Source of the DNA: an uncultured Clostridium sp.
Lineage (GTDB): Bacteria > Bacillota > Clostridia > Clostridiales > Clostridiaceae
Length of the DNA stretch: 64,000 bases
Direction: 5' to 3'
Assembly (NCBI GenBank): GCA_937927335.1
Contig: CALBDU010000077.1
Location: 1-64,000 of the forward strand
Of the stretch, positions 7,965 to 16,060 are shown in pieces. The notes under the pieces are model-generated. The model made no database searches. It saw only the letters and a program-made list of their open reading frames with translations, and was not told the origin of the DNA. The position numbers were made by a program, and so were the translations under genes. Numbering within the stretch: the stretch's first letter is position 1; the number at the start of each line of letters is the position of its first letter.

Positions 7965-8885
7965 TTATTTCAGGAATCCCTTTAATATTTTGTCCTCTGC
8001 TTCTTTTTCAGTGAGCCCTAAGGTCATAAGCTTAAGCAGCTGCTCATTGGCAATTTTCCCAATAGCCGCCTCATGAATAAGCTGGGCATCAGAATTAAAA
8101 GCTGAAATCCTTGGTATTGACTGTACATTGGCCTCATGCATTATGATGGAGTCGCACTGGATGTGACCGGCACACTTTGCATAGCCTGACATGTTAAGGT
8201 GGAAGGTCTGGCTGGAATTATTCTGAGCTACCGATCTTGATATAATCTGGGCAGAGGAATCGGCTTCCAGCAGCTCCACGTTTATTATGGAATCCGCTAT
8301 CTGCTTACCGTGGGTCATAAGCCTCTCTACAACTATAAGCTTTGCACCCTTGTGAAGCTTAACCTGTGTATCCCTCATGGTGCTGTCAACTCCTTTAATC
8401 TGCACCATTTCAAGCTCAGCAATACCACCTTCCTCAACTTCAATTATGGTTTTAGGGTTCAGTATCCTTTTTCCCGAGCCGTCACCTTCTCCAAAATGCT
8501 TTTCCACATATTTTACCCTGGCTCCCTTTCGTATGAAAAATTCGTGAATGCCGTCATGCTGGGAATCGCTGCAGCCAGGATTATGGATTCCACAGCCTGC
8601 CACAATGAGCACATCAGAGCCGGCACCTATCTCAAAGGAATTATATACCACGTCGTCCAGGCCTTCCTTTGTGATAAGTACTGGAATATGAACGCTTTCC
8701 CCACGGGTGCCAGGCTTAATTATCACATCAATGCCCGGTTTATCTCCTTTTGTTATTATATCAATATTGGCAGTGGTGTTTCTAGCTGCCTTTTCGCCGT
8801 TTTTTCTTATGTTATAGGCCCCTATGGGAAGGTCATGAAGTCCTGCCATTTCCTCCAGCATGTTTTTATCCAACACGTCCAGCAT
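7965..8885 (-). CDS. SufB/SufD-type Fe-S scaffold protein (SmsB-like)
   Basis: The protein is the scaffold partner of a SufC-type ATPase in Fe-S cluster assembly. At 306 residues it is shorter than SufB (about 465) and contains essentially the beta-helix core (SUF_FeS domain). GCGIHNPGCSDSQHDGIHEF, KHFGEGDGSG and LIHEAAIGKI are visible. Its start overlaps the end of the ATPase gene by 20 bp. A two-gene SufC/SufB set without sufS, sufU or sufD matches the ancestral minimal system named SmsCB. Confidence 0.88.
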   Translation of the reverse strand: MLDVLDKNMLEEMAGLHDLPIGAYNIRKNGEKAARNTTANIDIITKGDKPGIDVIIKPGTRGESVHIPVLITKEGLDDVVYNSFEIGAGSDVLIVAGCGIHNPGCSDSQHDGIHEFFIRKGARVKYVEKHFGEGDGSGKRILNPKTIIEVEEGGIAELEMVQIKGVDSTMRDTQVKLHKGAKLIVVERLMTHGKQIADSIINVELLEADSSAQIISRSVAQNNSSQTFHLNMSGYAKCAGHIQCDSIIMHEANVQSIPRISAFNSDAQLIHEAAIGKIANEQLLKLMTLGLTEKEAEDKILKGFLK

Positions 8886-9618
8886 TGTTAATCACTCCTT
8901 TATCACAAGATAAACTGCAGCTTATGCTTTCATTTTTGCTGATTTCATCCAAAATCCCTTCCTTGGTGGTAATCTCCTTGATCATACCGTCATTAAGGAC
9001 AATTACAGCATCTGCCAGTTTTATGATCCTTTCCTGGTGTGAGATTATTATAATTGTGGTGTCCTTATCCTGGTGCATATCCTGGAAGGTTTCCGCCAGC
9101 CTTCTAAAGCTCCACAGGTCAATGCCTGCTTCAGGCTCGTCAAAAATCACCACCTTGAGATCCCTGCATATCACAGATGCAATTTCTATCCTTTTCAGTT
9201 CACCACCGGACAAGCTTGAGTCTACTTCCCTTTCCATATAGTCATTGGCACAAAGGCCTACATTTAAAAGCAGCTCACAGGGATCTATTACCTTGTCTCC
9301 CCCCGCAATCTTCAAAAGCTCTCTTACTCTTATACCCTTAAATCTTGGAGGCTGCTGAAATGCGAAGCCTATCTGCTTCTTTGCCCTCTCTGTTATATCC
9401 AGCTCTGTAATGTCCTCACCGTCAAGGAGAATCCTGCCTGAGGTTGCCTTGTATATGCCCATAATGGCCTTTGCCAGAGAAGACTTCCCACTGCCGTTAG
9501 GTCCTGTAAGTACGTATATTTTTTTATTATCCAGCCTCAGGTTTATGTTTTTTAGAATTTCCACATCCTTGCCTTCATTATCCTGAAATTTAAGATATAA
9601 ATCTTTTATCTCCAGCAT
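8866..9618 (-). CDS. SufC-type Fe-S assembly ATPase (SmsC-like)
   Basis: This soluble ABC ATPase (250 residues) drives cluster assembly on its SufB-type partner. Walker A is TGPNGSGKSSLAKAI at about residue 37. The Q-loop is FAFQQPPRF. The signature is SSLSGGELKRIEIAS, and Walker B is VVIFDEPEAGIDLW. The D-E-P-E-A-G-I-D sequence is the SufC form, not that of a transporter ATPase, and no permease is present. The gene comes first in a sufC-sufB-thioesterase unit. Confidence 0.92.
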   Translation of the reverse strand: MLEIKDLYLKFQDNEGKDVEILKNINLRLDNKKIYVLTGPNGSGKSSLAKAIMGIYKATSGRILLDGEDITELDITERAKKQIGFAFQQPPRFKGIRVRELLKIAGGDKVIDPCELLLNVGLCANDYMEREVDSSLSGGELKRIEIASVICRDLKVVIFDEPEAGIDLWSFRRLAETFQDMHQDKDTTIIIISHQERIIKLADAVIVLNDGMIKEITTKEGILDEISKNESISCSLSCDKGVINNAGRVG

Positions 9619-9641
9619 CTTAAAACCTCCTTGGTTATAAT

Positions 9642-9669
9642 GAAAAATCCAGCAGATTATCTACTGGAT
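9642..9669 (-). terminator. intrinsic terminator between the dehydratase-like gene and sufC
   Basis: On the minus strand ATCCAG-T-AGA pairs with TCT-G-CTGGAT and is followed by five T. It lies downstream of the promoter at 9684-9712, so it sits inside the sufC leader as well as behind the upstream gene. Confidence 0.75.
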
Positions 9670-9683
9670 GATTAATTTATCAT

Positions 9684-9712
9684 ATTTTACCACTTATAAA
9701 TTTGTATTTCAA
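9684..9712 (-). promoter_or_regulatory. probable promoter of the sufC-sufB operon
   Basis: On the minus strand TTGAAA (9712-9707) is followed after exactly 17 nt by TAAAAT (9689-9684), about 65 bp before the SufC start. A terminator-like hairpin lies between promoter and gene. Confidence 0.6.
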
Positions 9713-9753
9713 GTGTATCAAAAGTACATTTACCTAAGTCCTTGTCCACCTTG

Positions 9754-10899
9754 CTAAAGCATCTCAATAAAGGCAGAAATTCTTGTTTTAAGCTGGCCTA
9801 TGTCCGTCTGGGAATAGTCCGTTTCTATGCTCATGTATGGGACTTCAAAATTATCCTCTATAAAGGTTTTAACTCCATAGGTTTCCACATTATAGGTATG
9901 ACAGGCCTGCAAAACAACATCTATGACACCGTCTATCTGGTAGTCCACCATCAAATCTGATATGAGATGGAGTCTGTTATCATTTGGTGTCATGCAGGAA
10001 CAGCCTATGTTTAAATACTTCTCTGTTAAAGCATCCAAAGGGTCCTTGCTCTCATCCACAAGTCTTTCAATTTCCTTAATTCCGGAGCAGTTTTCATAGC
10101 ATACCACCACTCCTCCGTTTTCTTCGATCAGCCTTATTATTTTTTCAGTACCTTCTCCCATTGGGCAGCCTGTGACCAAAATTCTTTTCGCATCCATTGA
10201 AACCTTTTCTTCACCCTGATGGTGTTTTTCAAGAGCTTCCTTAGTTATTCCCCTGATATCCTTAATCAAGTCATCAACATCCCACTTGAAGCTGGCTCCA
10301 TTAAGGACCTTCATCATTTCAAGCCCTGTAACCGCAGGAGGATTTAGCTTTCCAAGCTCACAAAATTCCTTAAGGGCTTTCCTTACATTGTTTTTTTCAG
10401 CAATAGCGTCCTTTAGCATTTCATCAGTGATTTTTACACCAAATTCCTCCTCCAGCTTTTTTCTCAGCCTTATAATTTCATTTTTCCAAAGATTATAAGC
10501 ATCTTCACCCTTAGAGGTCTGAGGCAGCTGCATAACATGTACAGGCTTCATGTCATTAAGGTATTCATACATCTTTTTCTTTCCGTCGCAGGTGGTTTCC
10601 CCCACAATAAGGTCTGAAAAATATGTGTAGGGGCACTTGTCTGTTAGGGCAAATCCAAAGCTGGATTTAATCAGGGGACACAGGTTTCTTGGAAGTATTT
10701 TTTCCGCATCCGGAATTGCCTCTTCATTTTTTCCGCAAAGTGATACAGGTACCGCTCCCGATGCATATATTATCTCCCAGGGTGTAAATGTGCAGAAAAT
10801 ACCCACAACCTTTTTTCCCTTGTCCTTAAGATTTTTAACGTTTATAAAGCCATTTCTTCTGGCTTCACTGAAATCATTGAATTTTTCAGGCAGGTTCAT
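9754..10899 (-). CDS. 2-hydroxyacyl-CoA dehydratase / double-cubane cluster family protein
   Basis: The protein belongs to the HgdB/BcrC family (YjiM, double-cubane cluster protein group). Members carry Fe-S clusters and carry out low-potential reductions after activation by an ATP-dependent partner. The 381 residues match single-subunit members. Cysteines sit in GIFCTFTPWEIIYASG, PRNLCPLIKS, VGETTCDGKKKMYEYL, VTGCPMGEGTEKI and LQACHTYNVETYG, in the expected order. The HgdC-type activator ATPase is not next to it. The DUF169 gene and the sao genes lie directly upstream on the same strand. The substrate is unknown. Confidence 0.85.
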   Translation of the reverse strand: MNLPEKFNDFSEARRNGFINVKNLKDKGKKVVGIFCTFTPWEIIYASGAVPVSLCGKNEEAIPDAEKILPRNLCPLIKSSFGFALTDKCPYTYFSDLIVGETTCDGKKKMYEYLNDMKPVHVMQLPQTSKGEDAYNLWKNEIIRLRKKLEEEFGVKITDEMLKDAIAEKNNVRKALKEFCELGKLNPPAVTGLEMMKVLNGASFKWDVDDLIKDIRGITKEALEKHHQGEEKVSMDAKRILVTGCPMGEGTEKIIRLIEENGGVVVCYENCSGIKEIERLVDESKDPLDALTEKYLNIGCSCMTPNDNRLHLISDLMVDYQIDGVIDVVLQACHTYNVETYGVKTFIEDNFEVPYMSIETDYSQTDIGQLKTRISAFIEML

Positions 10900-10973
10900 A
10901 TTAATCCTCCTTTTGTGAACGTCCCATCACATATATCTCATTATAGCATTTTAAGTGCTTTATAATCTGACCT

Positions 10974-11792
10974 TTACATATTTTTCAAGAAATGCTCAAT
11001 ATCATATTTGTGCAGACTATCACCATAATTTTTGTTATATATAATTTCAACATCTGAAATTTCATTGTTGTTAAATTTTTCTTCTATAGCTTTTTTTCTT
11101 ATATTTGATTCAACCGGTGTAATTGTTTCACAAAGGCCGTCTACCATATTTACAAACTTTGTTAAGGTAATCCCTATGGCAATCTCATCTTCATTCAAGC
11201 CGCTTTTGCGGGCACCGGCACAAAGCAGTGAAACATTTATATCATTTGCTGCATAGGGGTGGGCGGTGCATTCAGCACACATAGCCTGATTTCCAATAAA
11301 TTTGTAATTTGAATGAGTACCATATTTGTACGTGTATCCCTGAACAAATCTCATAATATTAAATGTATTGGAAATAATAATCACCACATGAGGTGCAATG
11401 TTGAATTCCTCCAGGGGCCTAATTTCTATACCATAAATTTTATGATTACATCTTGAAATGTTATCAGTAATTTCCCTGGCTGTTGGAAGGTCCTGGTATA
11501 GTCCACAATATCCATAATAGCGGCCGGAAGTATACCAATCACCTAATTCAACAATTCCTAATACCCTTGCCGATGCAAAACATCCGAAATTGTCAAAGTC
11601 AACCTTAATGCTTTTACCAGTTGTGGCATTGGTAACCATTCTGCAATAAGGCATTTTGCCACTTGGCTTTTCTGTCTCTGCCTGTTCAAATTCTTCCTTT
11701 GTAAATAGAAATCTAACCCCTGCTATTTTTCTATTTAAATCTAAAGCACAATTTGCTTTTTTTACAGCTTCTATATATTTCTCTCTATCCAT
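10974..11792 (-). CDS. DUF169 family protein
   Basis: A 272-residue cytoplasmic protein of the DUF169 (COG2043) family, whose function is not established. Typical features are IAGVRFLFTKEEFE near the N terminus, GCFASARVLGI and a Cys-containing NQAMCAECTAHPYAANDINVS stretch. Its 11 or so cysteines suggest metal or redox chemistry. It follows saoA by 46 bp with no terminator and precedes the double-cubane-type gene, so it may belong to the sao transcript. Confidence 0.85.
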   Translation of the reverse strand: MDREKYIEAVKKANCALDLNRKIAGVRFLFTKEEFEQAETEKPSGKMPYCRMVTNATTGKSIKVDFDNFGCFASARVLGIVELGDWYTSGRYYGYCGLYQDLPTAREITDNISRCNHKIYGIEIRPLEEFNIAPHVVIIISNTFNIMRFVQGYTYKYGTHSNYKFIGNQAMCAECTAHPYAANDINVSLLCAGARKSGLNEDEIAIGITLTKFVNMVDGLCETITPVESNIRKKAIEEKFNNNEISDVEIIYNKNYGDSLHKYDIEHFLKNM

Positions 11793-11838
11793 AATCTTAA
11801 CCGTCCTTTAATTAAAGTAGATAAACTTTGCGGAAAAT

Positions 11839-12621
11839 TTATCCGGAAAGTCTTTCATTTTCTTCATCTTTTTCAAGCAACGCTGACTTCAGTACTCTTG
11901 TTAATTGTTCCTTATACCTTTTATAGCTTTCACTATTTCTATTTCTTGGCCTGTTAAGGCTTATATTCAGGTTCTCCATCATTTTTCCGCCATTTGCTGA
12001 AAAAACTATTACCCTGTCGCTTAAATACACAGCTTCATCTACATCGTGGGTTACCATAATCACAGTGGTTCTGTCCTTTAACCAAAGGCTTTCCAGCTCT
12101 TCCTGAAGGATCTGTCTCATCTGAAAATCCACTGCACCAAGAGGCTCGTCCATTAAAAGCACCTGGGGCCTGCTGGCCAAAGACCTTATAACTGCTGTCC
12201 TCTGTTTCATCCCTCCGGAGAGCTGATTTGGATAAAGGTTTTCCTTGCCCTCCAGCTGGGCCATTCTAAGAAGATAAGCAAGTCTTTCCTCCCTTTCAGC
12301 CTTTGGTACCTTTTGCTGTTTCATAGGGAATAGAATATTGTCCTTTACTGTCATCCATGGAAAAAGGGCATAATTTTGAAAAACAAAGCCCCGGTCAGGA
12401 CCAGGCTCCCTGACAATTTTATCATTTAATACCACTGCCCCTGAATCAGCCTTTTGAAACCCACCTATAATGGTTAGCAGGGTGGTTTTACCACAGCCTG
12501 AAGGTCCAAGCAATGTAACGAATTCACCATCCTGCACGGTGAAGCTGACGTCTTCAAGTACAGTATGCCTAACCTTTTTATTCAGGAAGGTTTTATGGAC
12601 ATTTTTTACTTCCAGTTTCAT
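11839..12621 (-). CDS. saoA: SaoA, ABC transporter ATP-binding protein
   Basis: This ATPase of a NitT/TauT/SsuB-type importer has 260 residues. Walker A is LLGPSGCGKTTLL. The Q-loop is FVFQNYALFPW. The signature is NQLSGGMKQRTAVIRSLA, and Walker B is VLLMDEPLGAVD, followed by the switch His in VTHDVDEAV. Its ATG overlaps the true stop of saoP (TAATG), so the two are translationally coupled. It powers the SaoP permease, probably for an organometallic or metal-thiol compound. That substrate is inferred from the MerB-like lyase in the operon. Confidence 0.9.
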   Translation of the reverse strand: MKLEVKNVHKTFLNKKVRHTVLEDVSFTVQDGEFVTLLGPSGCGKTTLLTIIGGFQKADSGAVVLNDKIVREPGPDRGFVFQNYALFPWMTVKDNILFPMKQQKVPKAEREERLAYLLRMAQLEGKENLYPNQLSGGMKQRTAVIRSLASRPQVLLMDEPLGAVDFQMRQILQEELESLWLKDRTTVIMVTHDVDEAVYLSDRVIVFSANGGKMMENLNISLNRPRNRNSESYKRYKEQLTRVLKSALLEKDEENERLSG

Positions 12622-13418
12622 TATTTAACATACCTCCAGCTGGTTAATGATTTGTTTATGAAAAGCAGTCCTCTGTCTATTGCAAATCCAACCAGGGCTG
12701 CCAATATCATAAGCCCGATAAGGATCTCTGTATGCATCCTTGTCTGAGCTTCAACCATAGAGTAGCCGAGACCGGCACTCGTCGCAATGAACTCCGCTCA
12801 GATAACCGACATCCAGCCGGTACTTATGGCAATTCTTGCACCTGTTAATATATCTGGAATGGTTGCTGGTACCACAATGTGAAGAAAAATGCTTAACGGT
12901 CCTGCTCCCATGGATTTTGCTGCATTATAATAATCCTTGGATATGTTATGCACCCCCTGGATGGTGTTAAGTATTATGGGGAATACCCCAGTGAATGCTA
13001 TCAGAAATACTGTAGGGCCGTCTCCGATGCCGAACCATACAATAGTAAGGGGCACCCAGGCCATAATAGGTACCTGCCTCACTGAATCAATAAAGCCGCT
13101 GATAGTATCCTCTGCCAGTTTAAAAGATCCCATCAAAAATCCCAACGGCAAGCCGATAATCAGGGCATATAAAAATCCATTCAGTACTCTTCTCAGTGTA
13201 AGCAGCAGATTTTTCATGATTTCTTTATCGGCCAGGCACCCGAAAAAGGCAATTATTGTCTTTCCAGGCTCCGGGAGCAGCAAATCATTATGATAGTACT
13301 TTGCCACAACCTGCCAAATTAATAATACCATGCCAAGCATCAGCAATTTAATTAATATATTTCTTATAAAGCTTCTTTTGGAATCGTCAATGTGAATTTT
13401 ATCCTGTATTTGTTCCAT
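12621..13418 (-). CDS. saoP: SaoP, ABC transporter permease with in-frame TGA (selenocysteine)
   Basis: This inner-membrane permease of the SsuC/TauC type has five to six helices and the EAA-type loop YYNAAKSMGAGPLSIFLHIVVP. A TGA at 12800-12798 follows TGWMSVI. Translation continues without error for 58 more codons with family-typical sequence (AEFIATSAGLGYSMVEAQT and a last helix LIGLMILAALVGFAID) to a TAA that overlaps saoA. Read through, the protein has 265 residues, the normal permease length, with Sec at 207. A GGTCT-loop hairpin starts 17 nt after the TGA. The start at 13418 has AAGGAGGTGG before it and overlaps saoB by 55 bp. Confidence 0.88.
12760..12780 (-). promoter_or_regulatory. 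bacterial SECIS-like hairpin in saoP
   Basis: On the minus strand GAGT-GCCG pairs with CGGC-(T)-ACTC around the loop GTCT, 17 nt after the TGA. The apical GGTCT and a G at the first loop position match the known requirements of bacterial SECIS elements such as that of fdhF. This is the strongest of the three Sec-insertion candidates in the locus. Confidence 0.75.
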
Positions 13419-14125
13419 AGTTCCACCTCCTTTTGAGATTGATTTAATTTATCCACAGCTTCCTTCAGAACTGCTATAAACTCTTTATACCTTGAATCCT
13501 TTTCAAATTCTTTGCTTGTAACCAAAACATAATTAACATTGTCAATGCCTGAATAAGAGGAATATTTATCCCCCTCCAACTGCTCTGCCTTTGCATAATC
13601 TGTAAGAATCCCGTCCACTATACCCTTCTCCAAGGCGTAAGGCAGTGAGGAATAAAGCATTGGTACAGCTTGGCAGTTGTTTCCAAACTTATCCTTAACC
13701 ATATTATTCTGATAGGTTCTGTTTGTAGAAACTCCGATTTTCTTTATCTTATTTGCATCAGTACCTTTTTTTATTACAAAAATATCTGAATTCAATATAA
13801 GAGGAGATATAATTTTAAACCTGTGATCCTTCTTCACCAGAGCCTCTGCTGAGCTTGGGCACATTATTGATATATCTACCTTACCCGAGCTTAACGCCCA
13901 CTGGGATTTGCTGCTGCAGCAATCCTTCACTCCAAAGGTTTCAAACTCCTTGTTGATATCAAATTTCAAAGAACTCTTATTGTCTTCCATATATTTAAAT
14001 ATTACTTCAGAGGAGTCATCTGCTACTCCGATCCTGATCTTATTAGAGTAGGTTTCCCTGGGCAGCAGAAATACGGCTGAAACCAATATAAGCAATGCAG
14101 CCGCTGTCACCACATATTTTTTCAT
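13364..14125 (-). CDS. saoB: SaoB, ABC transporter substrate-binding protein (Cys form)
   Basis: A periplasmic-type binding protein anchored by an N-terminal membrane segment (VTAAALLILVSAVFLLP). It has 253 residues. The NitT/TauT-like core reads IRIGVADDSSEVIFKYMEDN. It carries GVKDCCSSKSQWALSSGKVDISIMCPSSAEAL, where a Cys-Cys pair and a later Cys could bind a thiophilic metal. In the Sao family this protein occurs in seleno and cysteine forms. Here no TGA is present. The gene lies between saoL and saoP and overlaps saoP. Confidence 0.8.
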   Translation of the reverse strand: MKKYVVTAAALLILVSAVFLLPRETYSNKIRIGVADDSSEVIFKYMEDNKSSLKFDINKEFETFGVKDCCSSKSQWALSSGKVDISIMCPSSAEALVKKDHRFKIISPLILNSDIFVIKKGTDANKIKKIGVSTNRTYQNNMVKDKFGNNCQAVPMLYSSLPYALEKGIVDGILTDYAKAEQLEGDKYSSYSGIDNVNYVLVTSKEFEKDSRYKEFIAVLKEAVDKLNQSQKEVELWNKYRIKFTLTIPKEAL

Positions 14126-14151
14126 ATATCATTTCCCCAAACTAAGATTTA

Positions 14152-14850
14152 TTACAGGCTGAAAAGCATTTTAGCAACGCATAAAGCCTCTTTGGGCTCC
14201 AGGCAGAAAACTGTGCTTTCATCTACTTCCATGTCTTTTATATACTGGTCATAATGCTCTTTCCTACAGAAAAAGTTCATGATATTTCAGCAACAGCCTG
14301 ACCAATTTGATATTTTATTTAAATCCACATGAAGTATATGGAGGTTCTCCGGCGAAAAGCTAACAAGCTTTCCGTTCTTAATTTCCACTTCCACCCCTTC
14401 CCCGCAGCTGCTGCACACAGAATTAATTTTTATGTCCTGCCTGAAGGTAAAGGCAGTTCCCATGGCATCAACAGCACACATGGCATTAAATTTTCTTCCA
14501 TCGGACAAGGTTACATTATGGTTGGTGGGCAAGGCACATACAGGATAAATAAAATTTACATTATTTTCTTCAGTTACCATGGACCCCTTATCCTCAATTC
14601 CCCGGCATAAAGCTTTATATTCATCCAAGGTGAAGGTTTTGCCATCTTCTCCTGAAAGCACCTTAGCAAAATCTGTTTCCAGGTTAAATGGCCTGGCGTT
14701 ATCAATAATAAATTCCATAATCCTGTATCTTAAAACTTTTTCATCCTCATTTAGTTTGTCTATTACTCTTTTTATTAATATGTCTTCTACCTTATAGTTT
14801 TTAAATGCTGTACCATCGTACATTGGATATTCCTTTGTATAACTTCCCAA
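14152..14850 (-). CDS. saoL: SaoL, MerB-like organometallic lyase with in-frame TGA (selenocysteine)
   Basis: This is a homolog of the organomercurial lyase MerB, which breaks a carbon-metal bond with two Cys and one Asp. Cys125 and Asp128 in NAMCAVDAM match MerB Cys96 and Asp99. SNWSGCC at 181-187 is followed by TGA (14289-14287). Translation then continues NIMNFFCRKEHYDQYIKD to a TAA, which restores the usual MerB ending and gives 232 residues. The Sec would be residue 188, in a Cys-Cys-Sec triplet at the place of MerB Cys159. A hairpin with a G in its loop starts 11 nt after the TGA. Organic group and metal are unknown. Confidence 0.85.
14259..14275 (-). promoter_or_regulatory. SECIS-like hairpin in saoL
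   Basis: On the minus strand CTTTTTC-TGTA-GGAAAG forms a short stem with G among the first loop bases, 11 nt after the saoL TGA. It is weaker than the saoP hairpin (A-T and G-T pairs). Confidence 0.5.
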
Positions 14851-14918
14851 TTTTCAATCTCTCCCAACTAATTAAAAGATAATCCTTGAACAATTTATTC
14901 AAGGATTATCCGTTGTAA

Positions 14919-16010
14919 TTACTTATCTATTTCTGCTGCCTTTGCTTTCCAATCTGCATAGGACATTCCTAATGGGAAAACAGGATCCACTTTGTCTTTA
15001 ATAAATGTATCAAAATCATCGGTGCCTGCTTCCTTCAGCATTGAGTCATCAACCACATCCTCATATTTTGGGGCTTTATCCAAAGCCTTCATCCTAACTT
15101 CATAATCAATTTCATGTTTAATATAATCAGGTGTTATTGCCCAGGTTAAAGTTCTTCCTTCGGCTACAGTCTTATTATAAATTGTCATTAAGGCTACTTC
15201 CTCTGGCACATCATAATTCTTGGCAAATATTTGAGCTGCTTTAAGGGGGTGTGTGTAGATATATTCCATAGCCTGGCTATGAGCAAGAATCATCTTCTTT
15301 GCCAGTGCAGGATGGTCTTTTATAAAGTTTTTATTCATTGATAATACACAGTCTGAACCCCAGGATCCTTCAACCTTTGTAAAAGTAGTCATTATTTTTC
15401 CTGTTTTTTCATAAACAGCCATGGATCCCCAAGGGTCACAGCAGGTGTAGCCGTCAATTTTTCCAGTTTTTAAAGCAAGATACTTATTTTGATCTGAATC
15501 CATATCCACTGCTTTATAATTTTTTCCTTCTGCAGGTATGTTCAAATCCTTAGCCATTTGTACCCAGCAGGAATCTGTTTCAGGCTTGGTTCCTATAGCC
15601 AGGGTTTTACCTAATAAGTCCTGAGGGGTTTTTATATTATTTGAAACCACCAGATAATATGAACCTCCCAGATGGTTGTTTGCAGCTATAACAATAGGTG
15701 CCCCCTTCAAGGAAGAACCAAGAAGATTTGCTGTTCCGATGTAACCTACATCCATTTGTCCACCTGCCATGGCAGTAGGAACATTACCATTTCCGGTAAC
15801 CTGAACCTTAACTCCCAGCTTGTCAAAAATTCCTGTGTCCTTTGCTATTACTGCTGCAGTCATATGATCACATTTGTAATAACCTAGCTTTACTGTGTAA
15901 TCCTTGTCTGCGTCCGATACAGCATCTGCTTTTGATCCGCAGCCGGAAAGTATGGCTGTGGATACCATGGCTGCTGCCATTAGTATTGCTATTAGTTTGC
16001 TTTTTTTCAT
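14919..16010 (-). CDS. saoX: SaoX, ABC transporter substrate-binding lipoprotein
   Basis: An extracytoplasmic solute-binding lipoprotein of 363 residues. The signal peptide ends in the lipobox STAILSGCGSK. The NMT1/TauA-like core follows, with LGYYKCDHMTAAVIAKDTGIF and GNVPTAMAGGQMDVGYIG. Extra cysteines lie in DSCWVQM, DGYTCCDPWGS and SDCVLSM. The Cys-Cys pair at the ligand side suggests binding of a soft metal or organometal. The gene is in the sao operon between saoC and saoL. It is probably the second or alternative receptor beside SaoB. Confidence 0.82.
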   Translation of the reverse strand: MKKSKLIAILMAAAMVSTAILSGCGSKADAVSDADKDYTVKLGYYKCDHMTAAVIAKDTGIFDKLGVKVQVTGNGNVPTAMAGGQMDVGYIGTANLLGSSLKGAPIVIAANNHLGGSYYLVVSNNIKTPQDLLGKTLAIGTKPETDSCWVQMAKDLNIPAEGKNYKAVDMDSDQNKYLALKTGKIDGYTCCDPWGSMAVYEKTGKIMTTFTKVEGSWGSDCVLSMNKNFIKDHPALAKKMILAHSQAMEYIYTHPLKAAQIFAKNYDVPEEVALMTIYNKTVAEGRTLTWAITPDYIKHEIDYEVRMKALDKAPKYEDVVDDSMLKEAGTDDFDTFIKDKVDPVFPLGMSYADWKAKAAEIDK

Positions 16011-16060
16011 TTTTCTCCCCCTATACCGTTAATATTTATATAAAATTATATAAACAAATT

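Noticed and set aside
12798..13418. A truncated, inactive permease ending at the TGA
   Set aside because: The sequence after the TGA continues the family without a frameshift to a TAA that overlaps saoA, and a GGTCT hairpin follows at the right distance. Read-through as Sec explains it better than a nonsense mutation.
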